Part shown: positions 1 through 7,862 of the stretch, piece after piece
Numbering within the stretch: the first letter of the stretch is position 1
Layout of the letters: every line of letters starts with the position of its first letter
Origin: Candidatus Cloacimonadota bacterium
GTDB taxonomy: Bacteria; Cloacimonadota; Cloacimonadia; Cloacimonadales; TCS61
Reading direction: 5' to 3'
Length of the DNA stretch: 64,000 nucleotides
NCBI GenBank assembly: GCA_030445745.1
Contig: JASUTE010000002.1
Coordinates: 1 to 64,000, forward strand
The notes under the pieces: model-generated
What the model was told of the DNA's origin: nothing
The model's database searches: none
What the model saw: the letters and a program-made list of their open reading frames with translations, nothing else
Made by a program: the position numbers and the translations under genes

Positions 1-1
1 T

Positions 2-514
2 TATTGTGTTTATGCCAACAATGAAAGCAATGTAGATACCTATGGCTACCTTTACAATTGGTATGCGGTAGGTGATGAGAGAGGATTAGCCCCGGAAGGC
101 TGGCATGTACCTACAGATGACGAGATAAAACAGTTAGAGATGTACCTTGGTATGAGCCAGAGTGAAGCAGATGATATAGATTATAGAGGAACAAACCAGG
201 GTAGTCAACTGGCAGGCAATGCTGCCCTATGGAGTGATGGAGGTTTGGAAAATGACCCAGAATTTGGCAGCAGCGGCTTTGATTTCCTTCCTGGAGGGTA
301 TCGTAGCATCGGCAGTGGTAGTTTCGACACTCTTGGCAACTACGGCAACTTCTGGTCGGCTATAGAGTACAGTCCAGACAACGCCTGGTTACGCATGCTC
401 AATTACAATAATACACAAGTGGGCCGCAATTACGGCGGTAAGCACTTTGGGTTTTCAGTACGTTGCGTAAGGGATCTTAATGATAAAAAAGGAGTAAACA
501 ATGGCAGTAAATAA
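2..514 (+). CDS. FISUMP-domain protein, C-terminal part (5' end outside window)
   Basis: The reading frame is already open at base 2, so the start lies upstream of the window. The visible 170 residues read like a FISUMP (Fibrobacter succinogenes major paralogous) domain: YGYLYNWYAV, then GLAPEGWHVPTDDE, then a Gly/Ser/Asn-rich middle and a closing FGFSVRCVRD. These domains are common in secreted or surface proteins of Fibrobacteres, Bacteroidetes and Cloacimonadota. The biochemical role is unknown. The 3' end overlaps the next gene by 14 nt, which suggests co-transcription. The export signal, if there is one, is not visible here. Confidence 0.85.
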   Translation, partial: YCVYANNESNVDTYGYLYNWYAVGDERGLAPEGWHVPTDDEIKQLEMYLGMSQSEADDIDYRGTNQGSQLAGNAALWSDGGLENDPEFGSSGFDFLPGGYRSIGSGSFDTLGNYGNFWSAIEYSPDNAWLRMLNYNNTQVGRNYGGKHFGFSVRCVRDLNDKKGVNNGSK

Positions 515-815
515 TGATTTCCAGATCAATTTCGAGAATCTTTTGAAACAAGGCTATGCTGTTATCGATGTGCGCTATCGCGACTATGACATAACTGATG
601 CAGAATTTAAATATGTCATCATCAGGGTAGAACGCGACCGCGAAGATTTTTACAAAGATATGCTGAAAAGCTATCTGGGAAATGAAGTGGAAGCAACCGC
701 TATTTACGATGTTTGGCGCGAAATATTAGATCATAAACTCAAAATGAGCGACATGCTCAATCGTGATGTTTCTATTAAAGTAGCTGCCTTGGATTTCAAG
801 GAGAAAAACGCCTGA
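501..815 (+). CDS. Small conserved-looking protein of unknown function (104 aa)
   Basis: I do not recognise this protein. It is charged and soluble, with no membrane segment and no cysteines, and looks alternately beta and alpha (QGYAVIDVRYRDYD, then FKYVIIRVERDREDFYKDML). The ATG at 501 sits 6 nt after GGAG at 491-494. The gene overlaps the end of the FISUMP gene by 14 nt and stops 2 nt before ndk, so all three are probably on one transcript. The tight packing and good ribosome site are the main evidence that it is real. Confidence 0.75.
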   Translation: MAVNNDFQINFENLLKQGYAVIDVRYRDYDITDAEFKYVIIRVERDREDFYKDMLKSYLGNEVEATAIYDVWREILDHKLKMSDMLNRDVSIKVAALDFKEKNA

Positions 816-817
816 TT

Positions 818-1231
818 ATGGAATATGATACTCTGTTTCTTATAAAACCCAATGTTACTTCCCGCCGTAAAATCGGGGAGATATTGCAGATCGTGGAAAA
901 AAATGGGTTTAGCATCGAAATGTTGAGGATGTTCCAGATGGATATGGCCATAGCAGAGAAATTTTATGCTGAACACAAGGAGAAATCTTTCTATCATAAG
1001 CTCATCGATTTTATGACTTCAGGCAAAACTGTAGCAGCAGTGCTGCACCGCACTAATGCTGTTCCTGTATTACGCGAACTTATAGGTAACACCGATTTTC
1101 GCCAGGCTAGAGTTGGAACTATTAGATTTTTATATGCAGATTCTATTACCCGAAATGCTGTACACGCTTCCGATTCTATAGAAAGTGCCCAAAGAGAGAT
1201 TGGCATTATCTTCCCAGATTATATTAAATAA
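818..1231 (+). CDS. ndk: Nucleoside diphosphate kinase
   Basis: Transfers the gamma phosphate from NTPs to NDPs through a phosphohistidine, balancing nucleotide pools in the cytoplasm. The protein is 137 aa, the usual bacterial length. It opens with TLFLIKPN (family TLxxIKPD) and ends with the active-site stretch NAVHASDS, whose catalytic His is residue 116; family members usually read NxxHGSDS. GTIRFLYAD matches the GTIRxxF segment before it. AAGGAG lies about 14 nt upstream of the ATG, a long spacing, but no other start fits the family N-terminus. It follows the unknown 104-aa gene by 2 nt. Confidence 0.95.
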   Translation: MEYDTLFLIKPNVTSRRKIGEILQIVEKNGFSIEMLRMFQMDMAIAEKFYAEHKEKSFYHKLIDFMTSGKTVAAVLHRTNAVPVLRELIGNTDFRQARVGTIRFLYADSITRNAVHASDSIESAQREIGIIFPDYIK

Positions 1232-1295
1232 TTTTCCTTAGTTTTATAAATAGGAAAAATAATAACTTTAAAATTAAAAAATACATGGAGTTAAA

Positions 1296-2498
1296 ATGAA
1301 AATACTGGTTATCAATTGCGGTAGCTCTTCTGTTAAATATCAGCTTATTAATGTGGAGACTGAAGTTGTTTTAGCGGAAGGTGTTGCTGAAAAGATCGGA
1401 GAAAGTTTCTCGCTTTTCACCTACAAAAGTAAAAAATTTACTAAAAAGAAAGCAGAAACTAACCTGCAAAACCATGAAGAAGCTATTGAGAAGATAATTG
1501 AACACATCACAAATAAGAAAAATGGTGTTATTGCCAATATCAACGAAATCCAAGCCGTTGGACATCGTTTGGTACACGCTGGTGAGCATTATTCTGGTTC
1601 AGTGAAAATCGATGATGATGTGCTGCGAGTGATGGAAGAGTGCATTAGCCTGGCGCCTTTGCACAACCCTGCTAATATCAAAGGTGTTAAAGCTATGCAA
1701 AAGATTTTACCAGATGTAGATCAGTGCGGAGTTTTCGATACAGCTTTTCATCAAACTATGCCAGCTAAAGCCTATCTGTACGCACTTCCTATAGAACTTT
1801 ATAACAAACACAAAATAAGACGTTACGGTTTCCACGGCACCTCTCATAAATTTGTTAGCCAAAAAGCAGCTGAATATCTGCAAAAAGACCCTTCTGAACT
1901 TAAGATTATCACCTGTCATATTGGCAACGGGGCTTCCATAGCCGCAGTAAAAGCTGGGAAATCGGTAGATACCTCGATGGGGCTTACTCCCTTGGAAGGT
2001 TTGGTAATGGGAACTCGCTGCGGCGATCTGGATCCCGCTATTCCTATTCACATGCAAAAAGTTCTGGGTATGGATGTGGACGAGGTTAACACAATTTTGA
2101 ATAAAAAAAGTGGTATTTTAGGACTTTCCGCGCTAAGCAAAGATATGCGCGAAATTGAGGATAAGGTTCTGCAGGAAAAGGATCCTACCGCCACTAGAGC
2201 TTTGGAAGTTTATGTCTATCGCATAAAAAAATATATCGGTTCTTATACCGCTGCTATGAACGGGGTAGACGTTGTTGTATTCACTGGAGGTGTTGGCGAA
2301 AACATGCCAATTCTGCGCGAAATGGTCTGCAGCGATATGGACTATTTGGGAATGCAGCTAAATAAGCAAGCAAACGACCAAGTCAAGAGTGGAATTTTAG
2401 ATCTTACCGGAAAAAATTCTAAGGTAAAAATACTGAAAATTCCTACCAATGAGGAATTGATGATAGCGATGGAAACTAAGCGAATAATTGAAAAATAA
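1296..2498 (+). CDS. ackA: Acetate kinase
   Basis: Interconverts acetyl phosphate + ADP and acetate + ATP, giving substrate-level ATP in fermentation. The protein is 400 aa, full length for the family. It begins with MKILVINCGSSSVKYQL, the first ASKHA phosphate loop. It also shows RYGFHGTSH, CHIGNGASI, DTSMGLTPLEGLVMGTRCGD with the conserved Arg, and FTGGVGEN near the end. No phosphotransacetylase gene is next to it, so acetyl phosphate must be made from a locus elsewhere. GGAG precedes the ATG with normal spacing. A rho-independent terminator follows immediately. Confidence 0.97.
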   Translation: MKILVINCGSSSVKYQLINVETEVVLAEGVAEKIGESFSLFTYKSKKFTKKKAETNLQNHEEAIEKIIEHITNKKNGVIANINEIQAVGHRLVHAGEHYSGSVKIDDDVLRVMEECISLAPLHNPANIKGVKAMQKILPDVDQCGVFDTAFHQTMPAKAYLYALPIELYNKHKIRRYGFHGTSHKFVSQKAAEYLQKDPSELKIITCHIGNGASIAAVKAGKSVDTSMGLTPLEGLVMGTRCGDLDPAIPIHMQKVLGMDVDEVNTILNKKSGILGLSALSKDMREIEDKVLQEKDPTATRALEVYVYRIKKYIGSYTAAMNGVDVVVFTGGVGENMPILREMVCSDMDYLGMQLNKQANDQVKSGILDLTGKNSKVKILKIPTNEELMIAMETKRIIEK

Positions 2499-2506
2499 AT
2501 AAATCT

Positions 2507-2540
2507 GCCCTGCAGTTTTGCACTGTGGGGCTTTTCTTTT
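2507..2540 (+). terminator. Rho-independent terminator after ackA
   Basis: The arms GCCCTGCAG (2507-2515) and CTGTGGGGC (2523-2531) pair over 9 bp with two G-U wobbles around a 7-nt loop, and are followed by TTTTCTTTT. It starts 8 nt after the ackA stop codon. Confidence 0.85.
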
Positions 2541-2747
2541 GCAGTAAACTAGGCAATGGTATATTTCATTGGTTCAGACAAATCCTATTTTAACAGCAAT
2601 AATTCAATTCGCAATTTTGGGTACACTCGACGAAGCTGTTTCCAAGTAGATAATAACCAAGAAAATAATTGACCTTTCGATTTCAAACTAACCCTATGGA
2701 GCGTAGTTTTAGGAATTATTCTCGGTTCCTTTAACTGTAAAAAAACC

Positions 2748-3746
2748 TTACAGCTTCAGCTCACCTTTAATTTCAAATTTAGTTTCCATAACTAAAAGTG
2801 GAAGACCATGCTGAATAAACTGTAATTTGGCATAATCTTTTTCGGTGGTAATAATATAATCAAAATCTTTTAATTTGTTTTTCACTGAATTTAAGTTTTT
2901 GGCATAATCGAAATGGTCTGGTAGAGCCAGGTGGTAGGAAAATTCTAAACCAGCTTCTTTTGCTGTATTTTCGAAGGAAGCTGGCAAACCAATTGCAGAA
3001 AGCAGTGCTATTTTCCTATTTTTTAGTGGGGAAATTGCTATTGATGTGCCTACAGTATTGGTTATCTTGTCTAGCTTGTATTCAGCTTGCAGCTGAGGTA
3101 CCGAGAATTTATCCAGCGCTGGGATCTTTCCCTTACCGTTTACCACAAAATAGTCGGCTAATTTCGCTGTGGAAAGAAATTCGCGTAAAATTCCTGCTGG
3201 CAGTACAAAGCCATTTCCAACTTTGCCAATGCTGTTGAAAACCAAAAAATCCAGATCATGCGCCACCGCCAGATGTTGGAAAGAATCATCTAAAATTATG
3301 CAATCCAATTGGGGATATGTTGCCAGCAGCAATTTTATAGCAGCGGTTCTATTTCTGCCTACCACCACCGGAATCCCTGGTAATTTGTTTGCCAAAAGAA
3401 ACGCTTCATCACCTGCTTTAGGAGCACAAGCTAAAACTTTTTCGCAGGTAGAGATCAACTTTTCAGTGTTTTCATATTCTCCCTTATATCCGCGATGAGA
3501 AACTGCTACCTGTCGTCCCATTTCAGCAATTTTTTGGGCAAGCCAAATAGTGGTAGGAGTTTTGCCACTGCCACCGCTAACTATGTTTCCTACACTTATA
3601 ATTTGGCAAGAAGCGCGGTATATCTTGTAGTTAGGATACATTTTACGGCGCAACATAAGCATGCTACCATAAATTTGCGAAAAGGGCCATAAAAGATAGG
3701 AAAGCAGCGACCTGCGATAGAGATTTTTTGCTATTAATTTTTGCAT
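2748..3746 (-). CDS. lpxK: Tetraacyldisaccharide 4'-kinase (lipid A synthesis)
   Basis: Phosphorylates the 4' position of the tetraacyl disaccharide-1-phosphate precursor of lipid A at the inner membrane. The protein is 332 aa, normal for LpxK. A hydrophobic N-terminal helix (LLSYLLWPFSQIYGSMLML) is followed by SVGNIVSGGSGKTP, the family Walker A, then SHRGYKG, GDEAFLLA and IILDDSFQHL, the Walker B region. DYIITTEKDYAKL is the typical C-terminal motif. It lies 8 nt after cobO on the same strand. Its presence implies an LPS-type outer membrane. No other lpx gene is in the window. Confidence 0.95.
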   Translation of the reverse strand: MQKLIAKNLYRRSLLSYLLWPFSQIYGSMLMLRRKMYPNYKIYRASCQIISVGNIVSGGSGKTPTTIWLAQKIAEMGRQVAVSHRGYKGEYENTEKLISTCEKVLACAPKAGDEAFLLANKLPGIPVVVGRNRTAAIKLLLATYPQLDCIILDDSFQHLAVAHDLDFLVFNSIGKVGNGFVLPAGILREFLSTAKLADYFVVNGKGKIPALDKFSVPQLQAEYKLDKITNTVGTSIAISPLKNRKIALLSAIGLPASFENTAKEAGLEFSYHLALPDHFDYAKNLNSVKNKLKDFDYIITTEKDYAKLQFIQHGLPLLVMETKFEIKGELKL

Positions 3747-3754
3747 AGTTCTAT

Positions 3755-4261
3755 TTAAAACTCAATGCCTTTGCGGGCCTTCACGCCTTTAGAAAAATAG
3801 TGTTTTATTTCGCGCATTTCTGTAACCAGGTCAGCTTTTTCGATCGCCTCATCAGTGGCATAACGGCCAGTCATCACTACCTCTGCATCACCAGCCAGCT
3901 GCATTAACTCTAACTGCTTTGCCAAATCCAACAATCCCCAGCTTACCGCTACATTTATTTCATCTATCACTACCAGATCGTATTTTTGTGATTTTAACAC
4001 TTGCTTCGCCTTGCGGTAAGCTGCAGCAGCTTCTTCTAAATCGATCGCGGCTGGTTTATTGGGCTCGATCAGCTTATCTGTTCCAAATTGGAAAATATCC
4101 AAATTTTTCTGTTGGGAATAAAACTGAATTTCGCCATACTCGAAGTTCTTTTTCATGAACTGTATTAGGCACACCTGTTTTCCCCTGCCCAAACTCCGCG
4201 CAATTAGCCCCAAAGCGGCGGTGGTTTTACCTTTACCATTGCCAGTATAAATATGAACCAT
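3755..4261 (-). CDS. cobO: Cob(I)yrinic acid a,c-diamide adenosyltransferase
   Basis: Adds the 5'-deoxyadenosyl group from ATP to cobalt in corrinoids to form adenosylcobalamin precursors. The 168-aa protein starts MVHIYTGNGKGKTTAALGL, whose P-loop is typical of the CobA/CobO/BtuR family. It continues with DLVVIDEINVAVSWGLL (Walker B) and VVMTGRYATDEAIEKADLVTEM, and ends with the usual HYFSKGVKARKGIEF. It lies between the MFS transporter and lpxK on the same strand, with no other cobalamin gene nearby, so it may serve corrinoid salvage. The GlmL-type ATPase at 50.8 kb belongs to a family tied to B12-dependent mutases. Confidence 0.93.
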   Translation of the reverse strand: MVHIYTGNGKGKTTAALGLIARSLGRGKQVCLIQFMKKNFEYGEIQFYSQQKNLDIFQFGTDKLIEPNKPAAIDLEEAAAAYRKAKQVLKSQKYDLVVIDEINVAVSWGLLDLAKQLELMQLAGDAEVVMTGRYATDEAIEKADLVTEMREIKHYFSKGVKARKGIEF

Positions 4262-4411
4262 AAAAACCTCTTTAATTTTAGCTAAACTACTTCAGCTAAC
4301 GTAAGAATTATATTATTAACCATGTATGCAATTCTCCCAAAAACTGTGTTATTGAATTATTTGGATTCTATTTTCACAGATAAGCCTAAAAGCAAATAAT
4401 TTATTGCTATC

Positions 4412-5656
4412 TTATCCTGTTTCCTTCTTCACCATAGGAATTAATAGCAAGATAGGGATGGTTCCCACAAAATAGATACCGGCAGTTATTAGGAAACAAC
4501 GCTGGAAGTTATTATCACCTATCAAAAAACCTCCCAGCACAGCGGAAGCGTTCCAAAACAATCCCCAGGCAATGGTTTCCAATGAGTTCCACTTACCGCG
4601 GTTCTTTTTGGGTACCACATCCATTAGAATAGAGCGACTTAACGGCTGGGCAGCATTCATAAGTGACCCGCGCAATACAAAAAGCGGCACCAGAAAAATT
4701 AAGGAGGGATAAAAACCAATTACTACTAAGCACATTGTAGCCAAAATCTGAACAGAAAATATCATCTCTCCGCGCCCACGTTTAACCGAAAATTTCTGAG
4801 CAACTATTCCTGCTATGCCAGTAACAATAAAAGTAGCCCCCATTATCATCTGTACCGAAATAGGTTTTAACTCATACACGGCCCGAAAAAATACGGGGAA
4901 AAATTTAACAGTCATGCCGGCGCCCATTCCTATTATTACATTTGATGCAACCAGTAAAATTGGAATTTTCTTCGCTTGCTTGCTAACTTCTTCATCAGGT
5001 GGTTCCAACTCGAATATAGATTCACTTTCGTCTCCCATTGAACGATCGTCTTTAAAGAAAAATAGAACGATGGCAGAAAGCAGTGATATCGAGACACCAA
5101 CCAGCATTACAGTTCGCAAGATTTCCATATCCCACTGATCTCCTAACCAAAAGAAGAGTAAGATATTCAAAACAGGGCCACTAGCCATTCCAAACTGGCG
5201 CACCAAATGAATTTTGGCATAGACGCCAGAACGATTTCCCGTGGGAAGAGAATCGGCAACTATAGACTCAAAAGCGGGGCGTGTAATTCCCTGAAAAGCT
5301 CCCCATAAAAATAAGGCGATCATAATAAGATATAAATCAATTGCTAATGCCAATATCAACATAGCGATAATCCCTACGATTCCAGCTACTCGTAGCATCT
5401 TATCGCGGCGTAATTTGTCAGTGAGATAGCCAGCAGGAAAAACTATAGCGGTCATGGCAATTCCGGTAATACCGGCGGTTATTCCCAAAATTTCATTGGA
5501 AGTTAAGCCTAAAATTCCTTGTGAGTTTTCCACTAAAACTACCACATACAAACTTAAAATATTCCCCATCCAGATACCGCGACCAAAAGACTGCAGAGCG
5601 GTAAATAAAAACGAGGCCTTAATATTATGATTTAACTCTTTAAGCTTCTCCAGCAT
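4412..5656 (-). CDS. Major facilitator superfamily transporter
   Basis: A 414-aa integral membrane protein with about 12 hydrophobic segments in two halves, joined by a charged loop near residues 205-230 (rich in Asp, Glu, Ser, with EPPDEEVSKQAKK). The A-loop-like motif AGYLTDKLRRDKML between TM2 and TM3 fits the MFS signature GxLaDrxGrr. The substrate cannot be told from sequence; drug/sugar efflux-type MFS proteins are the nearest in feel. AAGGATG precedes the start codon on the minus strand. It lies 150 nt upstream of cobO on the same strand. Confidence 0.88.
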   Translation of the reverse strand: MLEKLKELNHNIKASFLFTALQSFGRGIWMGNILSLYVVVLVENSQGILGLTSNEILGITAGITGIAMTAIVFPAGYLTDKLRRDKMLRVAGIVGIIAMLILALAIDLYLIMIALFLWGAFQGITRPAFESIVADSLPTGNRSGVYAKIHLVRQFGMASGPVLNILLFFWLGDQWDMEILRTVMLVGVSISLLSAIVLFFFKDDRSMGDESESIFELEPPDEEVSKQAKKIPILLVASNVIIGMGAGMTVKFFPVFFRAVYELKPISVQMIMGATFIVTGIAGIVAQKFSVKRGRGEMIFSVQILATMCLVVIGFYPSLIFLVPLFVLRGSLMNAAQPLSRSILMDVVPKKNRGKWNSLETIAWGLFWNASAVLGGFLIGDNNFQRCFLITAGIYFVGTIPILLLIPMVKKETG

Positions 5657-5765
5657 TTTTCATCCTTTGCTTAAATAAGAACATCCAATTTAAAGAGACA
5701 TAAATTGTAAAGTTAAAAACAAATAAAAAAATTGACATTATGGTGATAGTTTGCACATTTTTAAT

Positions 5766-6779
5766 ATGAAAAAAACAAAAATAATCTGCACAATTGGTCC
5801 TGCCAGTGCTTCCTACCAAATTTTGTCACAAATGGCTGCAGCTGGCATGAATATTGCTCGCCTGAATTTCTCACATGGCAACCATCAAACCCACCTTTCC
5901 TACCTAAAGCTTATAAGAAAACTTAACCAGGAAGAAAACTACAATATCAAAATAATGCAAGATTTGGAAGGATTTCGCATTAGGATAGGAAATTTACCCA
6001 ATCCCATAACTCTTAATAAAAACGAAAAAATAGAGCTTTTCCCAGCAAAAACGCTCAGAAAACAAGAAAAGGCACTTCCGTTGGATTTCAGTAATTTCGA
6101 TAAAATTCCTACTAATTCACATATTTATATAGACGATGGCAACATTGATCTAAAAATTATAGATTCTTGCAGCAAATTCTTAATTGCACAAGTAGTGCTA
6201 CCCGGCATTGTTTATAGCAACAAAGGGGTTAATATTCCTAGCTTAAATTTGCAAAATAATAATATTATTACAGATAAAGATAAAACAGACATCGGTTTTG
6301 CTGTAAAGCACCAAGTTGATATTATCGCCCAAAGCTTTGTAAGAAATAAACAGGATATTCAAAATCTAAAAAAACTATTAGCACAAAAAAATTACTCTGC
6401 TGAAGTTGTGGCAAAAATAGAAAATCGTAGCGGTATTGATAATATTGAAGCAATTTTACCCTTGGTAGAAGGCATTATGATAGCACGCGGCGATATGGGA
6501 GTACTATTGCCTATCTATGAAGTACCTGTTAGACAAAAACAGCTCTTATTAGCTTGTCAAAACTTTGGTAAATTTAGCATAGTAGCAACACAGATGTTGG
6601 AATCGATGAAAGAAAACCTGAAACCAACCCGCGCCGAAGTTTCCGATGTTGCTAATGCTGTGTGGGATAAAGCAGATTATGTAATGCTTTCTGCTGAAAC
6701 AGCTATTGGCAAATATCCAGTTGAAACTGTGCAAATGATGCAACAGATAATAGATTATACTTATAGTTTTACTAGCTAA
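5766..6779 (+). CDS. pyk: Pyruvate kinase, short form lacking the C-terminal domain
   Basis: Converts phosphoenolpyruvate + ADP to pyruvate + ATP. I chose ATG 5766 over the in-frame TTG at 5751 because it gives the family start MKKTKIICTIGPAS; neither has a strong ribosome site. ARLNFSHG, KIEN (K217, E219), ARGDMG (D243) and ATQMLESM (T276) keep the phosphoryl-transfer and metal residues. The B domain spans about residues 72-155. The protein ends at residue 337, just after the barrel, so the roughly 120-residue allosteric C-terminal domain of normal 470-aa enzymes is missing. The DTKGPEIR motif reads DLEGFRIR, putting Arg71 at the position that governs potassium dependence. Confidence 0.88.
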   Translation: MKKTKIICTIGPASASYQILSQMAAAGMNIARLNFSHGNHQTHLSYLKLIRKLNQEENYNIKIMQDLEGFRIRIGNLPNPITLNKNEKIELFPAKTLRKQEKALPLDFSNFDKIPTNSHIYIDDGNIDLKIIDSCSKFLIAQVVLPGIVYSNKGVNIPSLNLQNNNIITDKDKTDIGFAVKHQVDIIAQSFVRNKQDIQNLKKLLAQKNYSAEVVAKIENRSGIDNIEAILPLVEGIMIARGDMGVLLPIYEVPVRQKQLLLACQNFGKFSIVATQMLESMKENLKPTRAEVSDVANAVWDKADYVMLSAETAIGKYPVETVQMMQQIIDYTYSFTS

Positions 6780-6854
6780 AAATATCAGATTTAGATTGAC
6801 ATAAGTAAAAGTAAAATAATTTTTTGGTTGAGATTTAAATGGAGTAAACTAAGC

Positions 6855-7853
6855 ATGGTAAAGAAAAAACTGGATTTTGGGCCTTATTTATATATATTAC
6901 CGGCCGCAGTCATAATATTTTTATTTCGGCTTATTCCTATCATACTTTCGTTTGTTGTAAGTTTCTTCGAATGGTCTATTACCGGAGTTGGTAAATTCAT
7001 AGGAATTGCAAATTATGTCCAGGTTTTGCATGATGCAGAATTTTGGCAATCGATGTTGAATACTTTTTACTTGGTAATATTTGTTGTCCCTATCGGCCTT
7101 ATTCTGGCTTTATTTTTTGCTAATCTTCTTAATAGTATTGAAAAACTGAAAAGTTTCTTTCGCTCAGTTTACTTTATACCTACTGTAACCTCTATGGTTG
7201 CTATTTCCATAGTTTGGAAAATTATGTTCAATCAGCAAACTGGCTTAATAAATTATTTTTTAGGGAAAATTGGAATTGAGCCCCTGGGTTGGCTGGCAGA
7301 AAGCCGCGGGGTTTTCGATTTACTGCTTGGCAGTTTTGGTATAAACTTTTCCAGCTGGATACAATCACTTTCTGAATTGGTAAATATTGGCTATAATACA
7401 CTTTATATGATTTTAGGAGGACCCTCATTAGCCCTTTTTAGCATTATAATTGTAACTATTTGGAAAAATTTAGGTTACAACACCATTATCTATTTGGCTG
7501 GCCTGCAAAACATTCCCGAAGTTTATTATGAAGCAGCTCGCATAGATGGTGCTAATAAATTTAAACAATTTTTTAAGATTACTATACCCCTTATTTCTCC
7601 CACCACTTATTATGTACTTATGATGACTACTATCACAACTTTCCAGGTTTTCTCACAAATCTATCTTATGACCGGCCCCCCGATAGGAGGTCCGCTGGGT
7701 ACAACCAAAGTAATAGTTTACTACTTATTCGATAAAGGCTTTGGTGAAAGCAATGATCTTAGTTATGCTAGTGCAATAGCGTTAGTACTTTTTGCAATTA
7801 TTCTCATTCTAACCTTGCTGCAAAGAAAATTAGAAAAGAAAGTGCATTATTAA
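6855..7853 (+). CDS. Carbohydrate-type ABC transporter permease (MalF-like)
   Basis: An integral membrane subunit of an ABC importer, 332 aa from the ATG at 6855. GGAG at 6841-6844 sits 10 nt before that ATG, so I prefer it to the in-frame TTG at 6828. About six membrane segments are visible. The EAA loop EAARIDGANKFKQFFKITIP (near residue 232) is the contact site for the ATPase subunit and is well conserved. It is followed 9 nt later by a MalG-type partner. No ATPase or solute-binding gene lies in the window, so the substrate is not predictable. Confidence 0.92.
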   Translation: MVKKKLDFGPYLYILPAAVIIFLFRLIPIILSFVVSFFEWSITGVGKFIGIANYVQVLHDAEFWQSMLNTFYLVIFVVPIGLILALFFANLLNSIEKLKSFFRSVYFIPTVTSMVAISIVWKIMFNQQTGLINYFLGKIGIEPLGWLAESRGVFDLLLGSFGINFSSWIQSLSELVNIGYNTLYMILGGPSLALFSIIIVTIWKNLGYNTIIYLAGLQNIPEVYYEAARIDGANKFKQFFKITIPLISPTTYYVLMMTTITTFQVFSQIYLMTGPPIGGPLGTTKVIVYYLFDKGFGESNDLSYASAIALVLFAIILILTLLQRKLEKKVHY

Positions 7854-7862
7854 GGAATAATT

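Noticed and set aside
1232-1295. Terminator between ndk and ackA
   Set aside because: TTTTCCT and AGGAAAA could pair, but the stem is AT-rich with a long loop and there is no clear T-run.
5732-5764. Strong promoter before the pyruvate kinase gene
   Set aside because: TTGACA is perfect, but no acceptable -10 lies 16-18 nt downstream, so I did not list it as a feature.
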